Program-made: the position numbers and the translations under genes
Assembly (NCBI GenBank): GCA_023374045.1
Contig: CM041780.1
Coordinates: 35,879,765 to 35,943,764, forward strand
Length of the DNA: 64,000 nucleotides
Reading direction: 5' to 3'
Source of the DNA: Limonium bicolor
Taxonomy: Eukaryota > Streptophyta > Magnoliopsida > Caryophyllales > Plumbaginaceae
Notes under the pieces: model-generated
Told to the model about the DNA's origin: nothing
What the model saw: only the letters and a program-made list of their open reading frames with translations
Databases searched by the model: none
Shown here: in pieces, positions 1 to 12,755 of the stretch
Layout: the number at the start of each line of letters is the position of its first letter
Position numbering within the stretch: position 1 is the stretch's first letter

Positions 1-909
1 TTACTTTCACTAGGTTTCACATCGGTCTCATACCGATTCACTCATCACAGTTTACAATAATTGGTTTCATATCAAGTCACAAATCACATAATACGGAGTT
101 TTCTACTACTTCTATCTAAAATCTCACATCGGAGCTACAAGATAGACCTTCTTGAATTCTCACTTTAGAGCTAATAAGCTTGGTGTTTATGTGTCAATGT
201 TCGTAATGTTTATGCAAATAGTTGGAACTAGGGAAAGAACACTTTTATATTTCTCCCTTCCTATACGCTATAACTAGTGCGAACTACAATATATATATGT
301 TCATACATATAGTACATTACAATATTACATCAAGTAATTTAATACGGTCATAAGATTTGTACTCTACGTACAATATCCATTGTAACATGCGTACCATGCA
401 CTACATACTTATATGTACGGTATACGTTAAGCGCTCGAAATCGCTCTACCCCCCTTAAAAGGAATTACGCCCACATAATCTACCAATATATCATCTTGAA
501 GTAATAAGTTCAAGATGTTCCACTCATGTGGTGTAAAACCCCAACCGCTAATCCTTCCATTATCCTCTAATCATCTCCATACTTACTCTTACACGCAGCG
601 GATACTTACATACTCCCCGCGGGTGATACAACGTTGTTAGCCATTCCAAGACTAACAAGGCTACTACTACTTACTAAACGGTGTGAAGATTAGAATTTAC
701 CGAGTAAATTAAATACTTACATTACATTCCCAAATACTTACTTACATTACCGATTACCGAGTATTCAAAAGTATATAAATTACATTCCAACTCTACAAGT
801 CTATTTAAAAGTCATGAGTTTGTACAACTACTCATTCATACTAGGTTCACAATTCAATTTTCTCAAAAGGGTGTACCACATGGTACACCGGCTACTCAAA
901 AAGGCGTCA
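1..909 (-). mobile_element. Flank: partial interior of an older element related to element B
   Basis: No coding region is visible. The first 35 bases match 13345-13380 closely (shared stretch around ATCGGTCTCATACC), and 447-478 matches the polypurine-like motif at 13739-13770 followed by the same ATTACGCCCAC segment, at a similar spacing. I infer that this is the interior of another minus-strand element B-type copy into which the outer Tekay-type element inserted at 910. Similarity in 500-909 is weak, so the assignment of that part rests on position only. Confidence 0.4.
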
Positions 910-3900
910 TGTAACACCCCTACTAAATCCGGCTCCTAATTATAAAATAAATGTCGTACTTAGCAAATAAATCACAGCGGTAAATAACAGACTGTCGTTC
1001 TAATGGTGTCACTGTTATCACTCGCCCATACGGGTGATAACGAGTTACATGATAATCAACATACGAAACGTATTCCCGCAGTGACCACAAGAGATAGATA
1101 GTAGTGCTTAAACAATCTAAAACATATCCAACAACAACCGTTTATTACAAAACCGTACACGTGAGCGTCTAACTCAACATACACCTCGGTTTACAAACCC
1201 GAGTCCGAAATAACAGTAGTCTCAAAACTGTACCAAGTCTTAACCAACAGTAAAACCACAACTGTCGTGCCCCGCGTCGACCCTCCAGCTAGTCTCCTGA
1301 AATAAAAATGTTTGTGGTATGGAATCAGCCCCTGCTGAGTATGTTATCACATGCCCCGTCATGTTTCCTCAAACCCCTCAATTAATTGGTCGAGAGCATG
1401 AGATTCGTTACATGCAATACCGTTTTAATATTAAACTGTAAAACAGTTAACAGTAATAACATACAATAACACAACCATCAATACACATAATGTAAACCAC
1501 ACAGTATAACCAATGAACAACAAGGCGCAACAACGAGAATAATAAACAGGTATTAACTCCCGTCCTTGGTATAGAAACCAATATTGTTCGCTAATGTACA
1601 AGTCTCAACTGTAATAAGTGTTCAGTTATACCTAGTGACAACGTCTCGTTAAAAACGATGAGTCTCTAAATTACCCATATACTATGGCGGGTCACCCACG
1701 GCAGTAGTCACTCCAGCGGTAGAGTCTCCGACCAACGAGCCATCCTAGCTCACGGGAAATTTCTTGATACTTGTGGACCCGTACGCGGACATCCTAGTAT
1801 CATTTTTGTGATCACAGCGCGCACCAAGAGCCACATCCTCTCGGCTTTGTTATGTTTAATTATTTGTACCATCGCATCGCATTACCTTTTTTTTTTTTAC
1901 ACACAGTAGACCAAGGTCGTTAGTCCAATCCGGAGTCTGTAAACTCGGGATCCAGTGTTAGATACGAGAGCGGCGTTTAGAAAGGCTAGTGCTCCGTATT
2001 AAAGTCTCGGGTAATATGTATATCTTATTATCCTAGTGCTACAACGTTTTCTGACGATCCTTATATTGCATATAAGATAGCACCATAGCCGCTAGTTCGT
2101 TTTATATATATGGGTCCATATATACGAACCAATACTGTTAACGCAACAACAGTAATAATAAGCAGCTAAAAACATACAGTTCATGCATATTTGTTCACAC
2201 ATTCAGACAAACAATCTTATCACAGAAGTCTGAACTGAGGAAGTCCTCAGAGACAATCAGAGACACGTAACAACATACCGTTCACCCTGACTGTATAACC
2301 GTGGAGTATGAATCAGCTAGATCCGATGCTCCCCGTGTCGTCTCTAGTAGTCTAATAAAGCATAACGCTATTGATTAGAATCCTGTATAACAACATAACT
2401 CTACGGTACCCCGTACCGTCACTAATACCTCCCGGTTAATCCCCCGTTATTAACTGTCAACGTTTGTCGGGTTTTCGGTTTTAACTCGGGATTGGAAAAT
2501 GTTATATTACATGCGTAGTCTTGTCTCGTATATTAATATACTTAATGTTTGAACTTGTTATCGCATGTAATTTAATATACCTTTGTATATTATATAGTTT
2601 GTTTCTATATTGTATGTATAATTCTTATCATATATTATACACTTCACCTTAGTATTTATTTTCCTAAGATTTTTTTTTTCCAATTATAATGGAGTATAAT
2701 TCTTATGTAAAAATACTTTGGATTATTATAAATCCTTATTATTTCATGTATACTCCTAACATTAGAATTTACATATCCAACGTTTGTAATTCTTTTCTCT
2801 TTATCTTATATCATTTCAATTATCATAATATAGTTATTAAACCATATTATATTTTTCCACTCCATAACATATATTTATTTATATACATGTATTATGGGAC
2901 AATTTGTTATATGGTAAGTCTTTATAATATATTCATTCTCTTTAATGAATATTTCTTATATTATAAATGTTACAACACCCTTATAACATTAAAACCATAT
3001 TATAAATTTTTATTTAAAAATGCCCATATCTCCGAACAACACCTATTTTCTTAAATATTTACAAAATCCACCACATAATTTATATAGTGTTATATTATAG
3101 TTATATAACATATATTATGACATTTATGTCATTAAAACAATTATAACCTATAGTTATAAATTGTTACAAATTACCGAATAACCCATTGAACTCTCGTTTT
3201 TATTATTTCCCACTAAACTTCCATAAATTACGAATCCACCCCAATTTATAATACATAGTTTCCTAATATCATTAAAACTATATATTATTCATATATCTTT
3301 ATAAAACCTTATATATAATTCCAAAAATTACCAAACTATACCAAAAGGTTATAAATATCATTTCTAACCTTATACTTTCTATAAATCTCAGTTTTTTACA
3401 CATATGTTACCCATTTGTAACAATGTCATGAAATATCATATATTATACTTATATAATTCATATAAACTCCAAATTTAGCCAAATAAACTTCTAAAACTTC
3501 CTAATAACCTAAGGTATGTTATAAATTTTATTTAGTACCCCAAGTTTTCAGAAATCACAATATAACCCCCATCTCTTATAAATCTTTTACAATTAAATAA
3601 GTATCTTAATATAAGGTAGTATTTTAATTTCTTAAATTCTCCAAACTTGGTCAAAGTCTCCTATATAGTCAACTTTGACTTCTAATACCAAATAGGACCC
3701 AAACTTTAGGTAATTACCAAATATACCCTATAGTTTTCTATTTTTACAATTTTGACCCAAAACTTTATAAAATGTTATAATTTTTATTAAATTCATGTAA
3801 AAACCCTAAACTCCTCTAAAATAAGCCCACGGTTTTATATTTTACTAGTAATTACCATTTGACCCCAACTTAATTATATAAGCATAAATTAAACTAAATA

Positions 3901-5609
3901 AGCTTTAAACTTAAATTAAAATGGCCTAATGACATGGCCTTATTACAACTTTGCTTTATAACATAAAATTACACATAAATAGCTCAATTTATACAATAAA
4001 CTCACGGCCTTGCTGTAGTTTATTTATTTTTCCACATAATGTCATAATTTGACCATTATGTTAATTAAATCACTTAAATGACTAGCTTAATTTATCTTAG
4101 ACATTTTTTTCCATACTTAGGTTAATATAACCCATATATTAACTCCACTCCACTCTCGGCACATAATATATATGCTAAGAAATCATAAAAATCATAAGTT
4201 TAAGGTGTTTATACCTTGATTTATCCTTGTAACAACTCGGCAGCTTGGAGGAAAAATCACCACATCATTTAGACATGTTTAATACACCAAAATAAGATAT
4301 GGTTATACTCCAAGCATGAGCTTAACCATAAAGAACAATTAATGTAAGATTTAAGGCAAAAATCACCTTAAAAATGCAAGGAATTTTCCAAAGGATTTCG
4401 GCCTGAATAAAACACACCACATGGTGTTAAATTCACCATATAAACATAGGAAATAGCTAGAAAACAACAAGCTGCTATGGTAATAGGTTTTACCTTGGCA
4501 AAATGCCTTAAAGAATGGTTTTTCCTTTGAATTTCGGCCACCCTTGCTCCAAATGGTTAACCAACTGAATGAACATGTAAATATGAAGATTATGAGTGTA
4601 TAAACTCATAAAAATCAAGAGAAGAAAACCGTATGAAGAAAGGAGATGCTTAAGGTATGTTTTTACCTTAAAATGCAAATTTTGGAAACCTTGGTCCCTA
4701 TACTTGCTTCAGCCGATATTGGTGTTTGTTCTAGCCTTAAAAAACTGAGAGTGAGCCATGGAAAGTGATAGATCATGAGCTCCAAGTGTAGGTAATGAAG
4801 AGATGAAGAAAAAGAGCTAAAATATGCCTTAAACCATCACCTTAGGTGCTTAAGAGATTGATTTGTCTTCCACACTCAAGAACACAGCTTGAGAGGGTCT
4901 GGGAATACAGAGGGCTTGGCTGGAATGGGACAAGAGGCAAGGGAATGAAAGGAAATGAGCTTAAATGATTGAAAAGTAGAAAAAGGAATAGTAACAAGGT
5001 GATTCATCAAATTAGGAAGATATTTAGCACTAATGCTGAATGAGCTGTCTTCCTTCCTCCTTGCCTGCCGACAGCCTATGGGTTAGAAGGGTCAATTAAT
5101 TGACCATTGACCAAACTTGGTCAATTTGCTTAAAAATGCACTATTTGGGTTACTATTCACAAATGAATGCCATATTTTCGATTTTTTTTAATTTTGGATT
5201 TAGGCCTCCCAATGTGGTACATTATAGTACATTTGTATATCAAGGTCTAATTCAATGCTTAACACCACTCAAAACCCACTCAGAAAGTCACTTTTCTCAA
5301 AAACGTGCTTTAAGGAATTTTAAAGCACATTTTGTGTTAAAACAAGTTTTAGAGCTTTGTTTTCTTTGAGAATGGTTTTATAATGTTCATTACTTCATTA
5401 TAATACTTAGGAATCCACTTTGGATCCTATTTGAGGTTATACAGTCTCCATGGTGTCTTAAAGCACATTTTTTGGCCTTACCGATCTTAAAGCATGTTTT
5501 TCCTTGTTGAGATCTTTTAGATTGTTCCCCAATAGTATTTAGATGTTTATTAACCATCTTAGATCATTAATAGATCATTTATTAAGTTTTTAAGGTTAGG
5601 GGTATTTCA
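910..5609 (-). repeat. 3' LTR of the outer element
   Basis: On the minus strand it reads TGAAATACCCC... to ...GTGTTACA, giving TG/CA ends and about 4700 bp. The part 910-2983 is nearly identical to 60553-62629. It is AT-rich, particularly 2480-4150, and open frames there (for example 2689-3054) look like chance. A stem at 1013-1041 pairs GTTATCACTCG with CGGGTGATAAC. A U3 stem at 5305-5328 is shared with element B. A perfect 14-bp palindrome at 5091-5104 is built from two inverted W-box cores (TTGAC). Confidence 0.9.
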
Positions 5610-5628
5610 GTCTACCCCCCTTAAAAAG
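5610..5628 (-). other. Polypurine tract of the outer element
   Basis: The minus strand reads CCTTTTTAAGGGGGGTAGAC immediately before the LTR start TGAAATACCCC. It is the plus-strand primer site. Upstream (5635-5645) lies a GAAG/CTTC pair, as in the other Tekay-type copies here. Confidence 0.8.
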
Positions 5629-6067
5629 GCTTCATCCCCGAAGTCCTTACTCATGTACAGTTCACCTAAGGAATCAAGTTCCACTAAGTAATCAAACAGA
5701 TCATCACTAGGGAGTAACTCCCACTAGGTTCAGACCTAGTCTATATGTATCATGATTGATACAGCACATATCAAATAGTCGAAACTCATGGTATAATCTC
5801 ATTCGTATCATAGTACTAAACAAGGTGCACATCCAATTCATCAACAAAAGTACTCAGCGGTACTATATATATATTCTCAAACAGGTGCACTAAGGCACAT
5901 ACATAATATGTATCAAACATACAATCATCCAAACAAACATGTATGACGCAGCATACCAACAAAACACACACTAAAACAAGACCAAATGCATAACATATGC
6001 ACAAGCCAAGTGGTGTCTACCCCCTTAAAAAGGGTTTGACCACGAACCCGTATAAGTATCACATCTA
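5629..6067 (-). other. 3' untranslated spacer with a second PPT-like motif
   Basis: This is about 440 bp of non-coding sequence between the pol stop and the PPT. At 6015-6034 a second tract (minus strand CCCTTTTTAAGGGGGTAGAC) almost repeats the PPT, followed by a similar TTCGTGG segment. No LTR start follows it. I see no other function. Confidence 0.6.
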
Positions 6068-7508
6068 CTACTCAAAGAGTGCTGGATACTTCACTCTCAT
6101 GGAGTCCTCTAACTCCTATGTAGCCTCCTCTACCTCATGGTTCGACCAGAGAACCTTGACCATGCTAACGATCTTGTTCCTAGTCTGTCTCGTCTTCGTA
6201 TCGAGAATGCGGAATGGTACTTCCTCATATCGTAGAGCGGGGTCCAACTCTAAAGTCTCTGGCTGTAACACGTGCGATGGGTGGGGCACATACCTCTTCA
6301 ACTGTGAAACGTGAAAGACGTCGTGCACCCTCCCGAGCTCCACTGACAAATCTAGTCTGTAGGCTAACGGGCCCACTCGCTCCCTAATTGCATAAGGTCC
6401 AACATACTTCGGGCTCAACTTGCCTTTCTGCCCGAACCGGAAGATCCCCTTCATGGGTGACACTCTGAGGAATACCATGTCATCGGTAGTGAACTCAATG
6501 TCCCTCCTCCTAGTGTCTGCATATGATTTATGCTGGTCCTGAGCTGCCCTCATATTCCTGCGAATCTGTAGGACATCCTCCTTGATCTGCTCTAGATACT
6601 CTGGTCCTAGAAGCGTAGTCTCGCTGGCCTCATCCCAGCATAAAGGAGTCCTACACGGTCTACCGTATAGTGCCTGGAACGGTGGCATCTGTATCGAGGA
6701 GTGGTAGCTGTTGTTGTAAGCGAACTCTATCAGATGTAGACACTCTAACCAGCTCCCCTGAAAATCCAAGGCACATGCTCTCAGCATGTCCTCCAGTGTC
6801 TGGATGGTCCTCTCACTCTGACCGTCGGTCTGTGGATGGAATGCCGTACTAAGCTTCAACTTTGTACCCAAGGCTTCTTGAACCTGACCCCAGAATCTGG
6901 ACAAAAATCGAGGGTCCCTATCAGACACAATGGTCTTAGGCACACCATGGTGCCGGATCACCTCCTTCTGGAACAAGTCCGCTAACTTCGGGACTTTCCA
7001 GGTATCCTTCATAGCAACAAACTTTGCCACCTTAGTCAGACGGTCCACAATGACCCAAATTGTGTTCAGTCCTCCCTTAGTCGGTGGGAGGCCGACAACG
7101 AAATCCATCGAGATGTCCTCAAACTTCCAGCAAGGAATAGGCATAGACTGCACTAAACCGCCGGGTCTCCTATGCTCAAACTTAACCTTCTGACAGGTCA
7201 AGCATCTAGCCACGAAGTCAGCTACATCCTTCTTCATCCCCGCTCCACCAGAAATGGACCTTCAAGTCCTTGTACATCTTCGAAGAACCGGGGTGGACGG
7301 ATAAGGACGAGCAATGAGCCTCCTGCAGTATCTTCTCCTTCAGGTCAGGAGAAGACTCCGGAATACACAAACGGCCATTCAGTCGAATCATGCCATCATC
7401 ACACAGTTTGAAGTCATACTTCTGACTCTCAAAACAACCCCTCTGATATCTTCTGCCTGATGCTCTCCATATACTGATCACTCTCCTGTGCAGCTCGTAT
7501 CTCATCAA
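6068..7508 (-). pseudogene. pol (IN-CHD): Integrase with GPY module and C-terminal chromodomain (outer element)
   Basis: This is the Ty3/gypsy integrase that joins element cDNA to host DNA. The zinc-binding HHCC part (HPGSSKMYK ... CLTCQK) is broken by a frameshift near 7230. The catalytic core follows, with Asp in SMDFVVGLPP, Asp in SDRDPRF and Glu in [11 protein letters not shown]. Then comes the GPY module (YVGPYAIRERVGPLAYRL) and a chromodomain whose end includes VKVLWSNHEVEEAT. A stop at 6116 replaces the conserved Trp of that last motif (TGG to TAG), and the original end is a TAG at 6068-6070. The chromodomain places the element among Tekay/Del chromoviruses and would steer integration into heterochromatin. 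It is a decayed copy and cannot make a full protein as it stands. Confidence 0.92.
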
Positions 7509-7985
7509 TCATACTGCTGCTCGCTAATAGTGTAAACAATGAATGAGCCCTGCGGCTCAGGGCGTCGGCTACTACATTCGCCTTACCCTCCTTGTATTTA
7601 AGGTCTATGTCGTAGTCCTTCAAGAACTCGAACCATCTTCTCTGTCGCATGTTCAGCTCCTTCTCAGAGAGAGATGCTGTAGACTCTTGTGATCAGAGTA
7701 GATGGTGACTGTCACACCGTATAGATAATGTCGCCAGATCTTCAAAGCGAAGACTACTGCGCCTAACTCAAGGTCGTGTGTGGGGTAATTCACCTCGTGC
7801 TTCTTAAGATGTCGGGATGCGTAGGCAACTACCTTCCCGTGCTGCATAAGCACACAACCTAGACTGGTTCCAGAGGCATCACAATATACCTCGAACCCAT
7901 CGGTGCCCTCAGGAATAGTAAGAACGGGCGCCGAAGTCAGGAGATCCTTCAGTGTCTGAAAGGACTGCTCACACTCGGCAGACCA
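7509..7985 (-). pseudogene. pol (RNH): RNase H domain of pol (outer element, truncated at its N side)
   Basis: This is the RNase H that degrades the RNA strand during reverse transcription. Seen are FEVYCDASG (first Asp), HDLEL (Glu), SDHKSL (Asp) and VVADALSRR (last Asp). Homology starts abruptly at about 7985 with VWSAECEQ. The RT-RNase H connection expected just before it is missing here and is not found at 42182 either. A frameshift lies near 7655, between SDHKSLQ and MRQRRWFE. It runs in the minus strand directly into the integrase, as one polyprotein. Confidence 0.9.
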
Positions 7986-7994
7986 TAAGACTAT
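7978..7994. other. Deletion junction at the left edge of element B
   Basis: Outer pol stops at about 7985 and element B LTR sequence (AAGACTATTACAT) begins at about 7986. Compared with the other LTR (17333), the first 115 bp or so of the LTR are missing. Compared with the intact pol of the nested copy (53287-53487), about 200 bp of pol are also missing. One deletion across the insertion boundary explains both, and also why no left target-site copy is seen. Confidence 0.75.
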
Positions 7995-9780
7995 TACATA
8001 AACATTGTACCGGTCTGATGGACTAGATTCCCGAGCGTCTCCACATTATTTTCCCTTTCCATTAACAACAAACATACACATACCTTCCAACTGTACCGAG
8101 TATTTACAAACTGATGCCGATAACAATTTCGGTCTTACTACACCTACTGTATATATACGATTTAAATGAATACCCACGTAACAACGACTACCCCGTCCTA
8201 CTACTCTCGAACGCTTCCTGCTCTTTGTACCTGAAATAGGAAGAGAAGAGAAGAGGTGGCCCCCAGGGGCTCAACACCTTCGCTGGTATGGTAATCCCGC
8301 AGCCCGCATGCTACTGGGCCACGCGTAACTAATTGTCGTCTTAGCTGCGTTGATTATATTTAAATCATGCATGCAACTGTAAACACACAACACATAACAT
8401 TTCGCCTCGAGGGGCTCAACAAGCAGATAACACATCCTCATTTGATAAGTCACTCATGGTATTCATTACCCCTAGAGTGTTTCTCCTCTATGGAGCTACT
8501 TCCTTAATAGACGACAACTAGCCATTAATTGGGTTATCCTTAAACGCCTCTTATCACAAACTGGGATTCATATCCATGATCCACATACTCCACATTTTAC
8601 AACATATGACATTCATCACATAACCACACATAACAACACTTTTCACGTTTCAACGTGTACATAATAACATCGCAATAGATATTGCATCATAACAACAATA
8701 CATAACATAACGGGTACGGTTCCCTTTATGAACCGGCCCAAACATAGTCAGTTCACTTGTAGCCTAGAGAATGTTGCCAGTCTCATGATAAGCTCATTAC
8801 ATAACTCGTTACCGTCTCGTTAAATGAACGGATAACTTAACACAAGGTGTCTCGGATATAGTGATCCCAGCACACCGAACAAACATAACATAGTATGCCC
8901 CTGTGGCCCGACGTGAGTCAGTAATAGCCTTGGTTAAGCTAAAGGGAAGGTTGGAAACCAAATTGGAAAACAACCATAACATACAGAGAGGATCGAACCT
9001 GATATGACAACGACCCCCATACTCACACGCGTGGCCGGAACAGACCGGACTCCTCACTCCCCCCTTAGCACTTGTTAGAAGTTCAACATTGAACTTTATT
9101 AAACAATCACAAACATTGGGTTAAGTCTTGTTAGACATACACAAGGGAAGAGAGAGTCATACATTCACACACAAAACCTTACACACAAACATCACATGAC
9201 TAACTCACGCATAGCCGTGGTTAGAATGTTCCTTAGGTCGGAAACGTTATTACCGGATACCGTTCTCTTACGTTTACCTAATAGTGGTTAACTAGCCTTT
9301 CATGCGCATTCGAGGTTACCGGTATCGGCACGTAAACACACACAACACAATAACACTGTAAACTCGTTTCATGATTTCTCTATAACGTGGCAAACATACA
9401 GAAAAACACATTGGCATACAAGCCGGTGTAATCCGGTAGGACACAGGTTGCAAGAAAACCATACCTGTCACCGGAGTCCACTCTACCATGTCCACTCATG
9501 TTCCTCGAACAATTCTCGATAACTGGTACATTACATTTACTTTTATTAACACCGGGGTAACATGATGTTTTAAAGTCCAATGCTCATAACTTTCCCCCGT
9601 TAACTAGTTAAATAACTTGACATCTTTAACTTGTTTTACTTTCACATTTTATTACAACTTTTCACCCACTTAATTGTCATTAAAACTTACCTAACTTGTC
9701 CTTAACAACTTTATAACATTTTTACCCATCAATCCCTGTCATTACACATCATTTTTATACCTTAAACACATTTTTTAGAG

Positions 9781-9960
9781 TGGTCCGGGACTTGGTCCTT
9801 ACCTTAAGTCCCGGATCACACTTACAAAACTCTCGGTTACTTTTAACAGGGTGGTCCGGGACCTTGTACTCACCCCAAGTCCCGGACCAAGCTCTTTTGA
9901 ACTCTCGGCCCCTTTTTGTGTTATGGTCCGGACATCATCCACTACCTAGGTCCGGGCCAC
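9781..9960. repeat. Three tandem hairpin units in the element B LTR
   Basis: Three units start at 9781, 9852 and 9924. Each has GGTCCGGGAC-type sequence, a loop of about 15-17 bases, and the inverted GTCCCGGACC-type arm. The arms diverge between units but stay complementary. The other LTR has the same set at 39537-39719. Confidence 0.8.
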
Positions 9961-11929
9961 TGTAACAGAATCCCCAATATGACATTTTCAAGTCTTGTTT
10001 CATCTATTCTCTTCATCCAATGATTACCCAAACTTCATACATGAACTTAGGCATATTCTAATACCAAAATATCACTTTGATTCACCTTACACACATTGTC
10101 CAACTTGTTACCCAAATTTTTTCTTACAAAATCTCTTAACACTTGTAACATTTTCCATTTGGTTTCCTATGTGGTGTTTCACCTATAATGACTACTACAC
10201 CAAAGTGTTTCCTCACCTTCATAACATCATCTCCCAAGCACCTTCTCTTACTAACCAAATCTTCTTTTCACAACTTCTTAAATTCCTCCTACTCAAACCT
10301 TACTTAAACATCATTCCCTCCTTATTCATCAACATTACCTAAACCTTAAACAACTTCTCCAAGACTTTAATACATCCTAAAACACTCATTGAATTCCTAG
10401 AACTTCCAAGACAATACCAAAGTCCTTGTAGCACTTTAGAACACCTTAAAACATGTTTTCTTTCTTAGTAAAACATTTATCCTTTCCTAACATATCCTAG
10501 TTCACCAAAGTTCATTTAAGCACTTAAACTCCTTATACATTATACAAATTTTGCCATGGGTTCTCTTAGCACATCATCATTCAAAAACTCATGGTTTTCA
10601 CCATTAACATTCAAGAACACCTATATCCATCAAGAGCCTTCTCACACACAAAACTTCACCAAATTTACACTACATCACAATATAGTGCATAAACTTAATT
10701 GCTTGGCACTTAGGCCCTTAAATAACATGGCTCTTAGGCCCTTAAATAACATAAACCTAAAACACTGAATTTCCACATGTATATATTGCCTTTGTCCTGC
10801 AAATACACCCAACAATACATATGCCCTTTAATAATCTCCTTAAGACATTTTTTACTAGGTCATTCACCTTTGGCTCCTTAGGTATTTTATTAAGCAAATC
10901 AAGCTCATTTTCCTAAGGCATTTAAACTACATTGAGTTGTTTACCTACCTCTTTTCCTCACAAACTTCTTTCTTGTTTCCTTGTAAAACCGGTAAGGATG
11001 TTTGGTTGTTTGTCAACTTCTAAACAATGTACAAATAATAGAATGAGTATTCAAGCATTATGCTTCATCTCATTGTAAACCCTAGGCACATATATTGTCT
11101 TAACACATTAAGGTATTGTTTTACCTTGGAATTGGAAGAGAGCTTGAATAAGAATCAAGAGAGGACTCCACCAAGCCCTTGGAAGATTCAAATGAGGCTA
11201 AAACAAGCAAGGTAAAGACACCATTGTGAGGTCAATTTTCGGACATCATACAAACATGGAGGAAACATTATTTTTCTTTGAGATTCCTTACCTAGAAGCA
11301 AAGGAGATCAATAATATGTAGAAATATAAGCTCAAGCTCCTTCAATGGTGGAACTCCATGGCACCGAAATGGGGCTCTTGGAATTTTAAGAAGATAGGAA
11401 TGAAGAGCTTGATGAGACAAAGAGAATGGTGGTGTTTTGTTTTTGATTTGGTTAAGTGAACTAGGAAATATTGGCCATGGAAGATGGTAGTTGGTGCTGT
11501 TGCTGTAGCATCACCGTGAGAGAGAGCAAGAAGAAGGAAGGAGACGTGGAAATGAAGAAGAATGAGAGAATGAAGATAAGTTCTACCTTTTGGAAGATAT
11601 TTGTAGTTAAAGTAAATAGTAACTTCTACTTTCTACTACTTAGTTTTTTTTTTTTTTGTTTAGTGTGGTAAGTCACTAAGAAAACCGCCCCCCATATTAA
11701 AACAAGGGGTGTTTAGTCTTTATTGATCAATTGTCTCACTTATACAACATATGTTACAAACTAGCTTATTAAAGTTACTATTCATGAAAAAAGGTACATA
11801 GAAGTGAAATTTTTGATTTCCCATTGATATAGACTTCCAAATGTGATATTATATAGTACACATGTTATTAAAGAGTAATGATGGACATCTAGCCATTCAA
11901 AACTCATTTACAGACAATTTTTCAAAAAC

Positions 11930-11953
11930 GTGCTTTAAGACTCCTTAAAGCAC
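11930..11953. repeat. Conserved U3 stem (GTGCTTTAAG/CTTAAAGCAC)
   Basis: A 10-bp inverted repeat with a 4-base loop. The same stem is at 41725-41748 (right LTR), 62900-62923 (third LTR of this family) and, with 9 bp, 5305-5328 (outer element LTR), always flanked by AAAACG and TTTTGTG-like sequence. It may be a promoter or transcription-factor site; the function is unknown. Confidence 0.7.
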
Positions 11954-12389
11954 TTTTTGTGTTTTAACTTGTTTTCAAGCTTGGTTTTCTTTGGTAATTG
12001 ATTTAATGTGTTCATTAACATATTTATAGGGTATAGGTATGACCATTAGGTCTAATACAAATTTATCCCAAGCTTAGAGCACATTTTTGCTCTTATTGAC
12101 TTTAAGGTATTTTCTTGTGTTTTGTTTGGTTTAACTGTCTACCAAAGTTTCCTAAGGACTTAATTAGCCTTGTTAAATCATAATTGAATATTATTAAGTC
12201 TTGGTAGGCTCTTTGGGTCCTAACCAAGTTCACTCCTAGCTTAGAGCATGTTTTTGCTCAAACTGTATCTTAGTGCTTTATTGCATTTTACTATGGTTTA
12301 AATTATTCACTGATGTTTCTAAGGCACTTTTAGCCTTTAAATACCATAGTTTAATATTTAAACCACATATCAAGGTTTGGGGTATTTCA

Positions 12390-12408
12390 ATCTACCCCCC
12401 TTAAAAGA
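12390..12408 (-). other. Polypurine tract of element B
   Basis: The minus strand reads TCTTTTAAGGGGGGTAGAT directly before the LTR start TGAAATACCCC. This is the plus-strand primer site. Confidence 0.8.
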
Positions 12409-12504
12409 ACTCCATCCTCGAAGTTTACACTTTCCACACATCTTGGATTAGAATACGATTACCTATAGATAAAACTTCCATAACCAAACACGCTTTACAT
12501 CACA

Positions 12505-12755
12505 ACCTCGGACTTAATGGTCCGGGTAACACATTCACATCCATACATAACATAACATATTCACAAGATAACCTCGGACTCAATGGTCCGGGTATCTTAA
12601 CACATTTACACATACATAACAACCCTTAGACTCTCTGGTCTTGGGTAACATAACAACATTTAGACACATAGGTGTTGATAACATAACAGCCTTTAGACAC
12701 ATAGGTCTATGTAACACAACACATTTAGACTCATAGGTCTTAATAGCATACACTT
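12505..12755. repeat. Degenerate tandem repeat (CGGACT-AATGGTCCGGGTAAC type)
   Basis: Five or six units of about 45-60 bp share a core of CTCGGACT/TTAGACT, then AATGGTCC/CATAGGTCT, then GGGTAACATAACA. The first two units are well preserved and later ones drift. The GGTCCGG core resembles the hairpin units in the LTR of the same element. Confidence 0.6.

Larger units (their letters stand above)
7986..12389 (-). repeat. 3' LTR of element B (left copy, 5'-most 115 bp in window orientation deleted)
   Basis: It matches 17448-18444 and 38739-42181 except for 10352-11402, which the right LTR lacks. It ends at 12389 with GGTATTTCA before the PPT. At 8983-8990 it keeps the unoccupied target (ACAGAGAG) of element C, confirming the insertion in the other LTR. 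Close to the U3 end, units at 12070 and 12238 (AGCTTAGAGCA...TTTTTGCTC) form an imperfect repeat of about 168 bp. Confidence 0.88.

Noticed and set aside
2689..3054. 121-residue open frame in the outer LTR
   Set aside because: Very AT-rich, Tyr/Ile/Phe-biased, no domain, and the matching region of the other LTR (62330 on) has frame-breaking changes.
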